A DNA stretch of 64,000 bases from JAFGNV01 sp964612485. GTDB lineage: Bacteria; Chloroflexota; Anaerolineae; 4572-78; J111. The stretch's first letter is position 1, and each line of letters starts with the position of its first letter. This document shows positions 16,077-23,857 of the stretch, piece after piece. The DNA is taken from contig CAZTFF010000029.1 in NCBI GenBank assembly GCA_964612485.1, positions 1-64,000 of the forward strand, written 5' to 3'. The notes beneath the pieces were generated by a model. That model ran no database searches. It was not told the origin of the DNA and saw only the letters and a program-made list of their open reading frames with translations. A program made the translations under genes and the position numbers.

Positions 16077-18548
16077 TTAATTTTGAACGTGAACAATGCC
16101 CAGATCGATGAAATCGCCGCCGGTGTTGGCGGGAAGTCGTTGGCCGGTGGCGGGATCGTAGAGGCCGGTGATGAGGCGGTAATCACCGGGCGGCAGGTTG
16201 GCGGGCAGCGGCAGGGCGTGGCGGGTGGTGATGGGCTGGTTGGGTATCCAGGTAGAGGTGGGGGTGTAACCGCCGTTGGGCGGGCTGTCGTGCTGGGCGG
16301 CTAATGCGCCATCAGTTGATGGCGCGCCATCAGTTGATGGCGCGCCGTCGATGTTGAGGAGTTGCAGGAAGAGATTGTAATTGGTTGGCGGTGAGGAGAG
16401 AACGCGCCAGGATAATTCAACCGGCAGGGCCAGCCCCGAAGAGATGGTCTCCACCAGATTGACGTCGATTAATTGTAAAGTTTCTCCCAGGGTGATGTTG
16501 ATGCGGCGGTTGGTTTGGGGTTTTTGGGTGGCGTAGCGCGCCAGACGCACGCCAACGCCTGTTGGCGCACTGTCGCTTAGCCATTCGTCGCTGGCTTTGA
16601 AGGTGTTGGCCGTGAGCCACTGTTCGGCGGCGTTATTCGATGCGGCAGGCTGAAAACCGACCGTCACAAGCCACACATTCGGCCCGGCAGTGACATCGCG
16701 CAGCAGCGGCAGGGCGGTTTGAGGCGGCGGCCACGCTTGTTGGGCAAAACCAATAAGCGGCACGCGGGCTTTGAAACGATTCATCTGCACGTGGTAGTGG
16801 TAGGGGGCCACGGTGGCAATTTGGTCGGCGGGGTGGCTTTGGACGGCGGCGGTGTTGAGAGCGCGGGTGTAGGCATCGTTGGGCGGGCCAAATTGCAGGT
16901 CGGTGTGGTAGATGCGGGTGAGGAAGAGGTAGCAGAGGAGCAGGGTAGCAAGGTAGCAGAGGAGCAAGGTAGCAGGGTAGCAGGGTAGCAGGGATTGGGA
17001 GTTGGGGATTGGGGGTCGCCGGTCAGTGGTTGGTAGTCGATGGTCGGTGGTCGGTATCCGGTGGTCAACAGCCCGGCATCGCCATAGGAGCCAGCCGGAA
17101 ACGAGTACCAGCCCCAAACTCAGGCCAAAGGTCAGGGCATCAAAACCCCAGGGCTGCCACCAGACCACATCGGAATTTTCCACCGACCAGTTTTGAAGTT
17201 GACCCATCATCTGGCTGTAACGAAAATCGTACAGGGCGGCGGTATTCTCCAAAAAGAACTCGCCGCCAAACGCTTCTTGAAGGTTGCTGAGAAATACCCA
17301 GGGGTTAATGGCCACGCCTAAGATTTGGATCAAAAAAGAAAGGAGGAGTAAAGCGTAAAACGTAAAACGTATGGCGTATTCCGTAGGGCGTGGCACTTTT
17401 TCACCTGGCCCCTGGAACCTGGCACCTACCACTTTTTCCACAACCGGCGCTAAACTGATAGCCAAAAACGGAACCACCGGCACCAAAAAGCGGCTGCCCC
17501 ACGATAGGCCCTCGCCCGAAGACCAGGCGGAAAAAAGCGCCACGGTGACGCCCGTAATCCCGGCAAACAGCCACGTTTCGGCGGGGCGGGTTTTTCGCAG
17601 CCACCACCAGCCGGGCAGGCTCAACAGTAAAATGGGGGTGTAGACAAATAATCCTCGCAGCGGGCTGAACAACAATTTATAAAGCCCCAGCAGAATGTTG
17701 GGCGAAAATAAGGAAAGATCGTAGCCCGTATCGGCGGGATTACCGGCGCGGACAGAGTTATAAATCAAAATTATCAGGCCGGGCAGCGTAACACTCAAAA
17801 CAAAGACAACGAGAGGGCCTAAAAATACCTGCGCTTTGCCGCCTCGCCGACTCGCTGACTCGCTGACTTGACGCCATACAATCCATAACAGGTACACGCC
17901 ATAAACCGGCAGCGCAAATAGATTATTGGCGCGCGTCATCACGGCAAAGCCGGCGGCCAGCCCGGCGATGGCGACATGGCGTAATCCGCCTTCCTGCCGG
18001 TAAACAAACAGCATATACGCCGCCAGCAGCAGCAGGAAACCGGCCAGCGGCTCGCTGAAGAGATATTTGGCGTACACGGCGGCAATGGTGGCCAGGCCAA
18101 AAATGAGCGTGGTGCCGGCAGCGATTGGCGTGGAAAAATCCAGCCGGTGGAGAAACATAAAGATCAAAAAGCCGGTGGCGGCGGTGACAAACGCATTCAG
18201 CAGCGACACCGTTTGCAGCATTCCGATACTCGGCAGCAGCAACGCCAGCCCATACAACGGCAGTTGCGCCAGCGATAGGGCCAGCCCCTTTTTGGAGTAA
18301 ACGTGGCCGTCAATACCAAAAAAGCCCTGGGCTTCGGCCTGGCTGGTGGCCCACTGGGTCCAGGCGATCTGGTCGGCGTTGACGCGGCCAAATTTGGCGA
18401 TGCTTTCCGTAACCGCAACCATCGCCACCTCATCCACCGAGTGGAACCCGCCGCGATAGATCAGGAGATAAACCGCAAACAGGAACAGGCCCAAACTCAA
18501 GCCCGCCAGCCGGCGTTTAGATTTGGCAATGCTGGTTTTAGCCGCCAT
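16077..18548 (-). CDS. Membrane glycosyltransferase (GT39-like) with one C-terminal module and repeat-encoded loops
   Basis: An 823-residue multi-pass protein. The first loop carries FHSVDEVAMV (Asp-Glu motif), and HVYSKKGLALSLAQLPLY follows in the next loop. It ends in one module (SWRVLSSPPTNYNLFLQLL, PPGDYRLITGLYD, GQRLPA). Four repeat tracts are translated in frame: GAPSTD repeats at 16315-16347, a composite tract at 16932-17067, one at 17349-17437 and a period-8 one at 17841-17870. The composite tract encodes both a polar stretch (DHRIPTTDHRLPTTDRR) and a hydrophobic stretch (LLLCYLATLLLCYL) that serves as part of the last helix. The start overlaps the end of the pentapeptide-repeat gene by 11 bp. 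Confidence 0.82.
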   Translation of the reverse strand: MAAKTSIAKSKRRLAGLSLGLFLFAVYLLIYRGGFHSVDEVAMVAVTESIAKFGRVNADQIAWTQWATSQAEAQGFFGIDGHVYSKKGLALSLAQLPLYGLALLLPSIGMLQTVSLLNAFVTAATGFLIFMFLHRLDFSTPIAAGTTLIFGLATIAAVYAKYLFSEPLAGFLLLLAAYMLFVYRQEGGLRHVAIAGLAAGFAVMTRANNLFALPVYGVYLLWIVWRQVSESASRRGGKAQVFLGPLVVFVLSVTLPGLIILIYNSVRAGNPADTGYDLSLFSPNILLGLYKLLFSPLRGLFVYTPILLLSLPGWWWLRKTRPAETWLFAGITGVTVALFSAWSSGEGLSWGSRFLVPVVPFLAISLAPVVEKVVGARFQGPGEKVPRPTEYAIRFTFYALLLLSFLIQILGVAINPWVFLSNLQEAFGGEFFLENTAALYDFRYSQMMGQLQNWSVENSDVVWWQPWGFDALTFGLSLGLVLVSGWLLWRCRAVDHRIPTTDHRLPTTDRRPPIPNSQSLLPCYPATLLLCYLATLLLCYLFLTRIYHTDLQFGPPNDAYTRALNTAAVQSHPADQIATVAPYHYHVQMNRFKARVPLIGFAQQAWPPPQTALPLLRDVTAGPNVWLVTVGFQPAASNNAAEQWLTANTFKASDEWLSDSAPTGVGVRLARYATQKPQTNRRINITLGETLQLIDVNLVETISSGLALPVELSWRVLSSPPTNYNLFLQLLNIDGAPSTDGAPSTDGALAAQHDSPPNGGYTPTSTWIPNQPITTRHALPLPANLPPGDYRLITGLYDPATGQRLPANTGGDFIDLGIVHVQN
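16315..16347. repeat. 18-bp palindromic tandem repeat in frame in a glycosyltransferase gene
   Basis: Two adjacent units of GCGCCATCAGTTGATGGC and the start of a third. Each unit is itself a near-perfect palindrome (GCCATCA-GT-TGATGGC). They encode Gly-Ala-Pro-Ser-Thr-Asp twice inside the C-terminal module. Confidence 0.85.
16932..17067. repeat. Composite short tandem repeats (three families) in frame
   Basis: Three families adjoin: GGTAGCA/GGGTAGCA (16932-16992), GGGATTGGGAGTT (about 16991-17012) and GTCGGTGGTCGGT (about 17013-17067), all of period 7-8. Together they encode about 45 residues of the glycosyltransferase on the minus strand, including a hydrophobic stretch. Confidence 0.8.
17349..17437. 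repeat. Composite repeats GCGTAAAA and CCTGGCA families in frame
   Basis: A period-8 tract (AGTAAAGC-GTAAAACG-TAAAACGT-ATGGCGT) is followed by a period 7-8 tract (CACCTGGCCCCTGGAACCTGGCACC). It encodes VVGARFQGPGEKVPRPTE and the start of the next membrane helix, as in the similar tract at 8645-8730. Confidence 0.7.
17841..17870. repeat. Period-8 GACTCGCT repeat in frame
   Basis: CCTCGCCGACTCGCTGACTCGCTGACTT, same family as 11703-11744. It encodes VSESASRRGG in the loop before a membrane helix. Confidence 0.75.
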
Positions 18549-19293
18549 AAATCGACCCGTCGGGGAGAATCAGGCCCTCCAGACCGGCGGCCTGTTCCAG
18601 GTGGGCGATATCCACTTTGGCCCCGGTAAGGTTGGCCCAATTCAGTTGGGCTTCGGTCAGGTCGGCATCGGTAAGATCGGTTTCGCGTAAATCGGTGCCG
18701 TTGAGGTTGGCCCGGCGCAACACGGCTGTTTCCAGGGTGGCAAAGCGCAATTTGGCTTCCCGCAGGTCGGCATCGGTGAGATCGGCGGCGGTCAGGTCGG
18801 CTTCGCTCAAGTTGGCCTCGCTCAGATCGGCGGCAATCAGCCGCGCCCGGCCCAGGTTGGCCGCGTTCAGGTTCACCCAACTCATCTGCGCTTCGTAGAG
18901 TTTGGCCCAACTCAAGTTGGCCCAACTTAAAATCGCTTCGTTTAGATTGACTTCATACAGTTTGGCCCGGCTCAAATTGACCTCAATCAAATTGGCCTGG
19001 GTGAGCGTAGCCTGATTAAGCGTAGCGCCGGATAATTTGGCCCAATTTAAATTGCACAGGCTTAAATTAGCGCCGGTCAGATTCGCCTCGGCAAGCGCTG
19101 CCTCACTCAAATTGCAGCCGGACAAATTGGCCTCGATAAGTTTGGCCTTGTTGAGCGTGGCCCGCTGAAAATTCGCCTCGCTAAGATTGACGCTGTATAG
19201 AACAAAGCCGGTCAGATCAACGCCTCTAAAATCTCGATGCCCTTGCTGGTATTGGCCGATGAGTTCTCGTATGTCCACGGGTAACTGCTCCAA
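18538..19293 (-). CDS. Pentapeptide-repeat protein
   Basis: A 251-residue protein made almost wholly of A(D/N)Lxx pentapeptide repeats from about residue 25 to 225 (for example SEANLSEADLTAADLTDADL), which fold into a right-handed quadrilateral beta-helix. Many units have Trp or Leu at the outward positions (LSWANLSWAKL). No signal peptide or membrane segment is seen. The frame opens with a TTG at 19293; a GTG at 19278, preceded by GGAG at the right distance, is an equally good start. It overlaps the downstream glycosyltransferase by 11 bp, so the two are coupled. Function is unknown; some members mimic DNA and protect gyrase, others are scaffolds. Confidence 0.85.
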   Translation of the reverse strand: MEQLPVDIRELIGQYQQGHRDFRGVDLTGFVLYSVNLSEANFQRATLNKAKLIEANLSGCNLSEAALAEANLTGANLSLCNLNWAKLSGATLNQATLTQANLIEVNLSRAKLYEVNLNEAILSWANLSWAKLYEAQMSWVNLNAANLGRARLIAADLSEANLSEADLTAADLTDADLREAKLRFATLETAVLRRANLNGTDLRETDLTDADLTEAQLNWANLTGAKVDIAHLEQAAGLEGLILPDGSIYGG

Positions 19294-19469
19294 ATTATAG
19301 TTTGGCCGGAAAGATGCGGTGCGGCTATGGACGCGCCGGCAAATAATGGGGATGTATTATAGCAAAGGCTCCTTCAGATGACCAGTTCTATACCTTTGTA
19401 TTTTTGCCAAAAGTGAGGGGGGTGTGTATCATACGCCGACCGGTTAGAAATAGAAGTGAAATAGAACCA

Positions 19470-20225
19470 ATGACCATACATAGCGAATTTACCACCCCTC
19501 TCTTATCAATTATAATTCCGGCCTATAATGAAGAGTCTCGATTACCCCGAACCCTGACCGAAACGGCGGAATTTGTGCAAAGCCAGGAGTACCAGGCTGA
19601 AATCCTGGTTGTGGATGACGGCAGTACCGACCGCACGGCGGACGTTGTTGAAGAGTTTGCCGCCCGCTATCCCTGTATCCGGCTGGTGCGCGCCCCGCAT
19701 GGCGGCAAGGGCCACGCGGTAAAAACGGGGATGCTGCAAGCGCAAGGCGAGTACGCCTTTTTATGCGATGCGGATCTGGCGATGCCCATCACCGAACTGC
19801 CCAAATTTCTACCGCCGCAGCAAAACGGCTATCATGTAGCCATTGGCTCCCGCGAAATAGCCGGCGCGGTGCGGTATGACGAGCCGGGGTATCGCCATTT
19901 GATGGGGCGCGTTTTTAACGGGCTGGTGAAAATAATGGCGGTGCCGGGGTTTGAAGATACCCAGTGCGGCTTCAAATGTTTCCATCGCTCGGTCATCGCC
20001 GACCTGTTCTCCAATCAGACAATTGATGGCTTTGGTTTTGATGTAGAAGTGCTTTACATTGCCCAAAAACGCGGCTACAATATTGTTGAAGTTCCCATCC
20101 ACTGGTATTACCAGGCGGAAAGCAAGGTTCACCCGGTACGAGACACCCTGCGCATGTTTCAGGATATTATCATCGTGCGGCGCAACGACCGGCAGGGCCT
20201 CTACAACGCCTCTACTGCCGATTGA
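19470..20225 (+). CDS. GT2 glycosyltransferase, dolichyl-phosphate glucose/mannose synthase type
   Basis: A 251-residue cytoplasmic GT-A enzyme. It has LLSIIIPAYNEESRLPRTL at the N-terminus, VVDDGSTDRT for nucleotide binding and LCDADLAMPI, the Asp-x-Asp metal site. GFEDTQCGFKCF and DGFGFDVEVLYIAQKRGY follow, both typical of DPG/DPM synthase-like proteins such as Alg5. Such enzymes transfer a sugar from UDP or GDP to a polyprenyl phosphate, making the lipid-linked donor that GT39-type membrane enzymes use, so it is a natural partner of the flanking genes. No C-terminal membrane helices are present. The ATG at 19470 is chosen because homology starts there; the frame is open to 19404. Confidence 0.9.
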   Translation: MTIHSEFTTPLLSIIIPAYNEESRLPRTLTETAEFVQSQEYQAEILVVDDGSTDRTADVVEEFAARYPCIRLVRAPHGGKGHAVKTGMLQAQGEYAFLCDADLAMPITELPKFLPPQQNGYHVAIGSREIAGAVRYDEPGYRHLMGRVFNGLVKIMAVPGFEDTQCGFKCFHRSVIADLFSNQTIDGFGFDVEVLYIAQKRGYNIVEVPIHWYYQAESKVHPVRDTLRMFQDIIIVRRNDRQGLYNASTAD

Positions 20226-20372
20226 AACCCTGATCCATTCCCCTGGCTGCCGGTCTCGCCGTTTTACCAACCTCCCTGGTTGACCGACGAATTTAATCGT
20301 TACCCTTGAGAGACGAAATTTGAACGCAGATTTACGCAGGATTTCACTGATCAAAATCAAAAATTTGTAGAT

Positions 20373-20527
20373 TAAGGAATGGTGTATAAATAACTTACCC
20401 AATTTAGAGATTGGAGATTGGGAGATTGGAGATTATTAGCCTGAATCTCCAATCTCCAATCTCTAATCGCTAATCTCCTGGCGAAATGGGTAAGTTATTA
20501 AATTTTTATTCCTAAGCCGGGTTGAAC
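20373..20527. mobile_element. Miniature inverted-repeat element, copy 1
   Basis: The left end TAAGGAATGGTGTATAAATA continues into ACTTACCCAATTT, and the right end (AAATGGGTAAGTTATTAAAT then TTTTATTCCTAA) is its imperfect inverse over about 30 bp. The middle is GGAGATT repeats around ATTAGCCTGAATCTCC. Nearly the same sequence is at 33792-33932. It encodes no protein, can fold into one long hairpin, and lies between the GT2 gene and a lipoprotein gene. No clear target-site duplication was found. The 147 bp before it (20226-20372) hold no gene; they contain ACGCAGATTTACGCAGGATT, a repeat-like tract. Confidence 0.75.
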
Positions 20528-20543
20528 TGCATGGAGATGCCTG

Positions 20544-21968
20544 ATGAGAGATTGTTTACAACTGCTCTTGATTTTGATAACGGGCCTGGTGTTTTCGGCC
20601 TGCGGCGCGGCCACCCAAACCGCAGATTTGCCCGATAAACCGGTTGCCAATATCACCGCGCCCACGCCCGGCCAACAGGTTGAGGTGGGCCAGCCGGTGC
20701 TGATAAAATTTGGCGCCTCCGACGTGGAAGGCATTGTCCAGATGGAAGTTACCATTAACGGCGAACCCGTGTATGTAGAAACCATAGACCCTCCGGTCAA
20801 CGCCTTTGTGGCCGATTACACCTGGACGCCGTCTAAAACCCGAAATTACCTGATCCAGGCCATTGCCTTCAGCATCGATGGCGACTCCAGCGATCCGGTG
20901 CAGGTATCGCTAACAGCCGTAGAACCCGGTTCCGCCCCGCCGCCTGAAACACCAACAGAACCGCCCGCCGCCGCCCCCACTGCCACATCTACCCCGCCCC
21001 TGATGCCCACCTTCACGCCCACCACCGAATCTGGCGACTCTGGCCCCACCGGCGATCAGGTCAACCTCAAACCTATGGCCACCGCGTTACTTACCTTGAA
21101 TGTTCGCAGCGGGCCGGGAACCGCTTACCCGGTGGTTGGCCGCCTCCCCCAAGGCGAGTCGGCGGAAATCCTGGGGCGAGACGAGGGCGGCTTCTGGTGG
21201 CAAATCGATTTTCCGGCAGCCAATGAGGGTGTGGGCTGGATCGCCGCCGGGAACGATTTTTCCACAGCGGTCAATACCGGCAATGTGCCGGTGGTCGATA
21301 GCCCACCGGAACCCACGCCCGACGCCGCCGCATCACCCACGCCGGTGGCCAACACCCTGAAACCCACCATCTACCACTTTACCGCCGACCATTACGCCAT
21401 CAACCAGGGCGAAAGCGTGACCCTGAGCTGGGACCTGGCCAACGCCCAAACCGCCCACCTGCGCTACGAGGGCAAAGAAGAAGGCGTGGCCGCGCCGGGC
21501 AGTAAAACCGTCTCGCCGACCGACGATACCCGGTACGAATTAGTGGCCCGCAATGAAACCGGCGAAACCATCGCCCAAATCACCATCACCGTGGGCGGCC
21601 CGGCCCCCACCGCCGTACCGGTGCTGCGCGATGGGAAAAACCGCCTGACCCACGGCCAGAGCATTGATTTTGACAGCGGCGCGGTTCAAGATACGATTGG
21701 CCCCGACGTTGATTTTTACTGGGACGGCCAAAAGAAACAATTCACCCCGCAGCGGGGCGCGGACGGCGCGCTGCTGGGCATCGGCTATGGCGATATAAAT
21801 TTGGAAACCTGCCTGTCCGCGGCCTATGGCCGGCCCATCAACGCCGATTTTAACACGCTGCTGACCGGCTGCTACAAAACCAGCGATGACCGCTATGGCA
21901 AGTTCCACGTGACCGATTGGGACCTGGCCGGAAATTTGACGGTGGAGTGGCTCACGTGGGATTATTGA
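20544..21968 (+). CDS. Lipoprotein with Ig-like and SH3b domains
   Basis: A 474-residue exported lipoprotein: hydrophobic signal with lipobox VFSAC (Cys near residue 20). An Ig-like domain at about residues 35-125 (ITAPTPGQQVEVGQPVLIKF) is followed by a Pro/Thr linker. A bacterial SH3 domain sits at about 175-240 (LNVRSGPGTAYPVVGRLPQG), then a second linker and another Ig-like domain (INQGESVTLSWDLANAQTAHL). The C-terminal domain, about residues 370-474, was not recognised. SH3b domains commonly bind cell-wall peptides. The next lipoprotein (22571) shares the same N-terminal architecture. Role at the cell surface is inferred; no enzymatic motif is visible. Confidence 0.85.
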   Translation: MRDCLQLLLILITGLVFSACGAATQTADLPDKPVANITAPTPGQQVEVGQPVLIKFGASDVEGIVQMEVTINGEPVYVETIDPPVNAFVADYTWTPSKTRNYLIQAIAFSIDGDSSDPVQVSLTAVEPGSAPPPETPTEPPAAAPTATSTPPLMPTFTPTTESGDSGPTGDQVNLKPMATALLTLNVRSGPGTAYPVVGRLPQGESAEILGRDEGGFWWQIDFPAANEGVGWIAAGNDFSTAVNTGNVPVVDSPPEPTPDAAASPTPVANTLKPTIYHFTADHYAINQGESVTLSWDLANAQTAHLRYEGKEEGVAAPGSKTVSPTDDTRYELVARNETGETIAQITITVGGPAPTAVPVLRDGKNRLTHGQSIDFDSGAVQDTIGPDVDFYWDGQKKQFTPQRGADGALLGIGYGDINLETCLSAAYGRPINADFNTLLTGCYKTSDDRYGKFHVTDWDLAGNLTVEWLTWDY

Positions 21969-22019
21969 GTGAGGCGTGAGAGATTTATCACGCCTCACTC
22001 GTCACTTCTCACTTCTCAC
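21969..22019. repeat. Hairpin and period-7 tandem repeat of the GTGAGGAGTGA family, just after a stop codon
   Basis: GTGAGGCGTGA (21969-21979) pairs perfectly over 11 bp with TCACGCCTCAC, followed by CGTCACTTCTCACTTCTCAC. It begins at the first base after the lipoprotein stop. A related tract is at 38556-38612. It may end transcription or protect the mRNA, but there is no T-run. Confidence 0.75.
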
Positions 22020-22058
22020 GGACTGACCCTTTTCTCGCGGCGAACCTTGTTGATTTTA

Positions 22059-22067
22059 TGGTATAAT
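22059..22067 (+). promoter_or_regulatory. Extended -10 promoter for the GNAT gene at 22085
   Basis: TG-G-TATAAT (22059-22067) is a consensus extended -10 element; no good -35 is seen. The ATG at 22085 follows 18 bp later, with GGTGAGG between. Confidence 0.55.
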
Positions 22068-22084
22068 TCCGGTGAGGTGTTTGG

Positions 22085-22525
22085 ATGCAATTTCGCCCGG
22101 CAGCTGAAACAGATTGTGCTTTACTGGCCCGGCTCAATCATCAACTCATTCAGGATGAAGACCATCCCAACCCGATGACCGTTCCCGAGTTGGAAGAACG
22201 GATGCGGCAGTGGCTGGCCGGCGATTACCGGGCTGTAATTTTTGAAGCAGAAGGCGAAGTAATCGCCTACGCGCTTTACCAGGAAAATGAGACAGACATC
22301 TACCTGCGGCAATTTTTTGTGGTCCGGCACCGCCGGCGTGAGGGACTTGGCCGCCAGGCGATGCACATCTTGTTCGACAATATCTGGCCCAAAAACAAAC
22401 GGCTTACGGTAGAAGTTCTATCTCATAACCGGCCTGCCGTGCAATTTTGGAAATCGGTAGGCTACGAAGAACACAGCCTGTCTCTGGAAATTCCGCCCCG
22501 CTACAGAGGGCGATCATCAATCTAA
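22085..22525 (+). CDS. GNAT-family N-acetyltransferase
   Basis: A 146-residue single-domain GNAT protein. It has an N-terminal FRPAAETDCALLARLNHQL, a central strand IAYALYQENETDIYLRQFFV and the acetyl-CoA loop RHRRREGLGRQAMHIL. It ends in LSHNRPAVQFWKSVGYEEH. It is a full-length, ordinary acetyltransferase; the substrate is not identifiable. It sits between two surface lipoprotein genes on the same strand but has its own extended -10 promoter. Confidence 0.85.
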   Translation: MQFRPAAETDCALLARLNHQLIQDEDHPNPMTVPELEERMRQWLAGDYRAVIFEAEGEVIAYALYQENETDIYLRQFFVVRHRRREGLGRQAMHILFDNIWPKNKRLTVEVLSHNRPAVQFWKSVGYEEHSLSLEIPPRYRGRSSI

Positions 22526-22570
22526 CTGTCTAACCGTGCAACTGTTTACCGATTTGTACCAGGGAGGTGT

Positions 22571-23833
22571 ATGATGCGCAAACAACTGAATATCATTATC
22601 GTTTTAATTTTGCTCGTTACCATTTTGGCGTGTGATCTAAGTTTAAGCCAGGCAGCCAAACCTACCATCACCCTTACCGCCCCGGCAGCCAATAGCAGTG
22701 TTGCTTTGAACCAGGAAATTATGGTGCAGGCGGTTGTAGCCGATCCCAAAGGGGTCAGCCGGGTTGAATTGTGGGCAGATGGCCAGCAGGTGTTTGTGCA
22801 GGCGGTAGCGCCGGCGGCCACCTCCTATGCCGCCAACCTGCCCTGGACCCCGGCGGTGCCCGGCAGCCATATCCTCGAGGTGCAGGCTTACAATATCGAA
22901 AATACTGCCGCCAATCCGGCGCAACTTATTCTCACCGCCGGTGGGGAGGGGCAGGCACAATCCACAACCGAGGTACCGGCCACAACACCGCCCGATCCCG
23001 GCCCCGATGCTGATACGCCGGAGCCAACCGCCGAGATCGCGGACGATGGGAGCGATACGCTGTCCACGCCTACCGAAGTTTCAGCCACCACGCCGGCAGT
23101 AACCTCTGAACCGGCGACCTCTGCTCCCACCACGCCGGCGTCAACGCCGGTTCCTACGACACCGGCGCCCACCGCTGTTCCGACGACGCCCGTTCCCACC
23201 GCTATTCCTACAACGCCTGTTCCGACCCCGGTTCCCACCACGCCGCCTCCTACGGCAACGCCTGACCGGCTGGATGTAGGCCAGACCGGCGCGTGCGCTG
23301 CGGCCAGTAAAATGTTAGATCTGCCCGGCGGCACTTGCAGCAGCAATGCCGCTTTCAGCCCCGACGGGAATGAAGTGGCTATCATGGCGAGGGACGGCGT
23401 GTATGTGATCTCTACCGAGGGCGGCGCGTGGCGCGAATTGATCGTGCCGCCCGGCTACAGCCCCGGCGGCGACATCGTTTGGTCTCCCTGGGGCGAATAC
23501 ATTGCTTATGTTTACAATGATAATGGCACGCTTAAAGTGGGCGTCACCCGCAGCCATGGCACCACGCCCAACGAACTGTGGTCGATCACGCCCGAAGAAA
23601 AAACCGATTGGCCGCGCTGGACCACCGACCAACGGCTGCTGGTAACATCCGGCTCCGATTATCCGCTGTCAACTGTCTATGTGGTTTGGATGAGCGGCCC
23701 GCCCGCCGAAGTCAGGCCGGCCCCCACCGACGAGGTTTTCCAGTTGTCCGCCTCGGGGCCGGGCCAGCAATATTATCCCTGGAAACCCGGCAAAACCTGG
23801 ACCGGCAACAAACCCGGTTACGAAGCCGATTAA
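22571..23833 (+). CDS. Lipoprotein with Ig-like domain, Pro/Thr linker and partial beta-propeller
   Basis: A 420-residue exported lipoprotein. The signal ends in the lipobox TILAC (Cys at residue 21). An Ig-like domain spans about 30-120 (ITLTAPAANSSVALNQEI). A linker of about 100 residues is built of TTPxPTxVP repeats. The C-terminal 180 residues contain two TolB/WD40-like blades (AFSPDGNEVAIM, IVWSPWGEYIAYVYND), too few for a full propeller. Two ATGs are adjacent (22571 and 22574); the second has the better spacing to GGGAGG. It resembles the lipoprotein at 20544 in its first 120 residues, so both probably come from one ancestor. Confidence 0.85.
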   Translation: MMRKQLNIIIVLILLVTILACDLSLSQAAKPTITLTAPAANSSVALNQEIMVQAVVADPKGVSRVELWADGQQVFVQAVAPAATSYAANLPWTPAVPGSHILEVQAYNIENTAANPAQLILTAGGEGQAQSTTEVPATTPPDPGPDADTPEPTAEIADDGSDTLSTPTEVSATTPAVTSEPATSAPTTPASTPVPTTPAPTAVPTTPVPTAIPTTPVPTPVPTTPPPTATPDRLDVGQTGACAAASKMLDLPGGTCSSNAAFSPDGNEVAIMARDGVYVISTEGGAWRELIVPPGYSPGGDIVWSPWGEYIAYVYNDNGTLKVGVTRSHGTTPNELWSITPEEKTDWPRWTTDQRLLVTSGSDYPLSTVYVVWMSGPPAEVRPAPTDEVFQLSASGPGQQYYPWKPGKTWTGNKPGYEAD

Positions 23834-23857
23834 AAACTCATCGAGAAGGAAAAATTT

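Noticed and set aside
20373..20515. Possible CRISPR array in the GGAGATT-rich interval
   Set aside because: The repeat units are 7 bp with no spacers and the whole is an inverted repeat.
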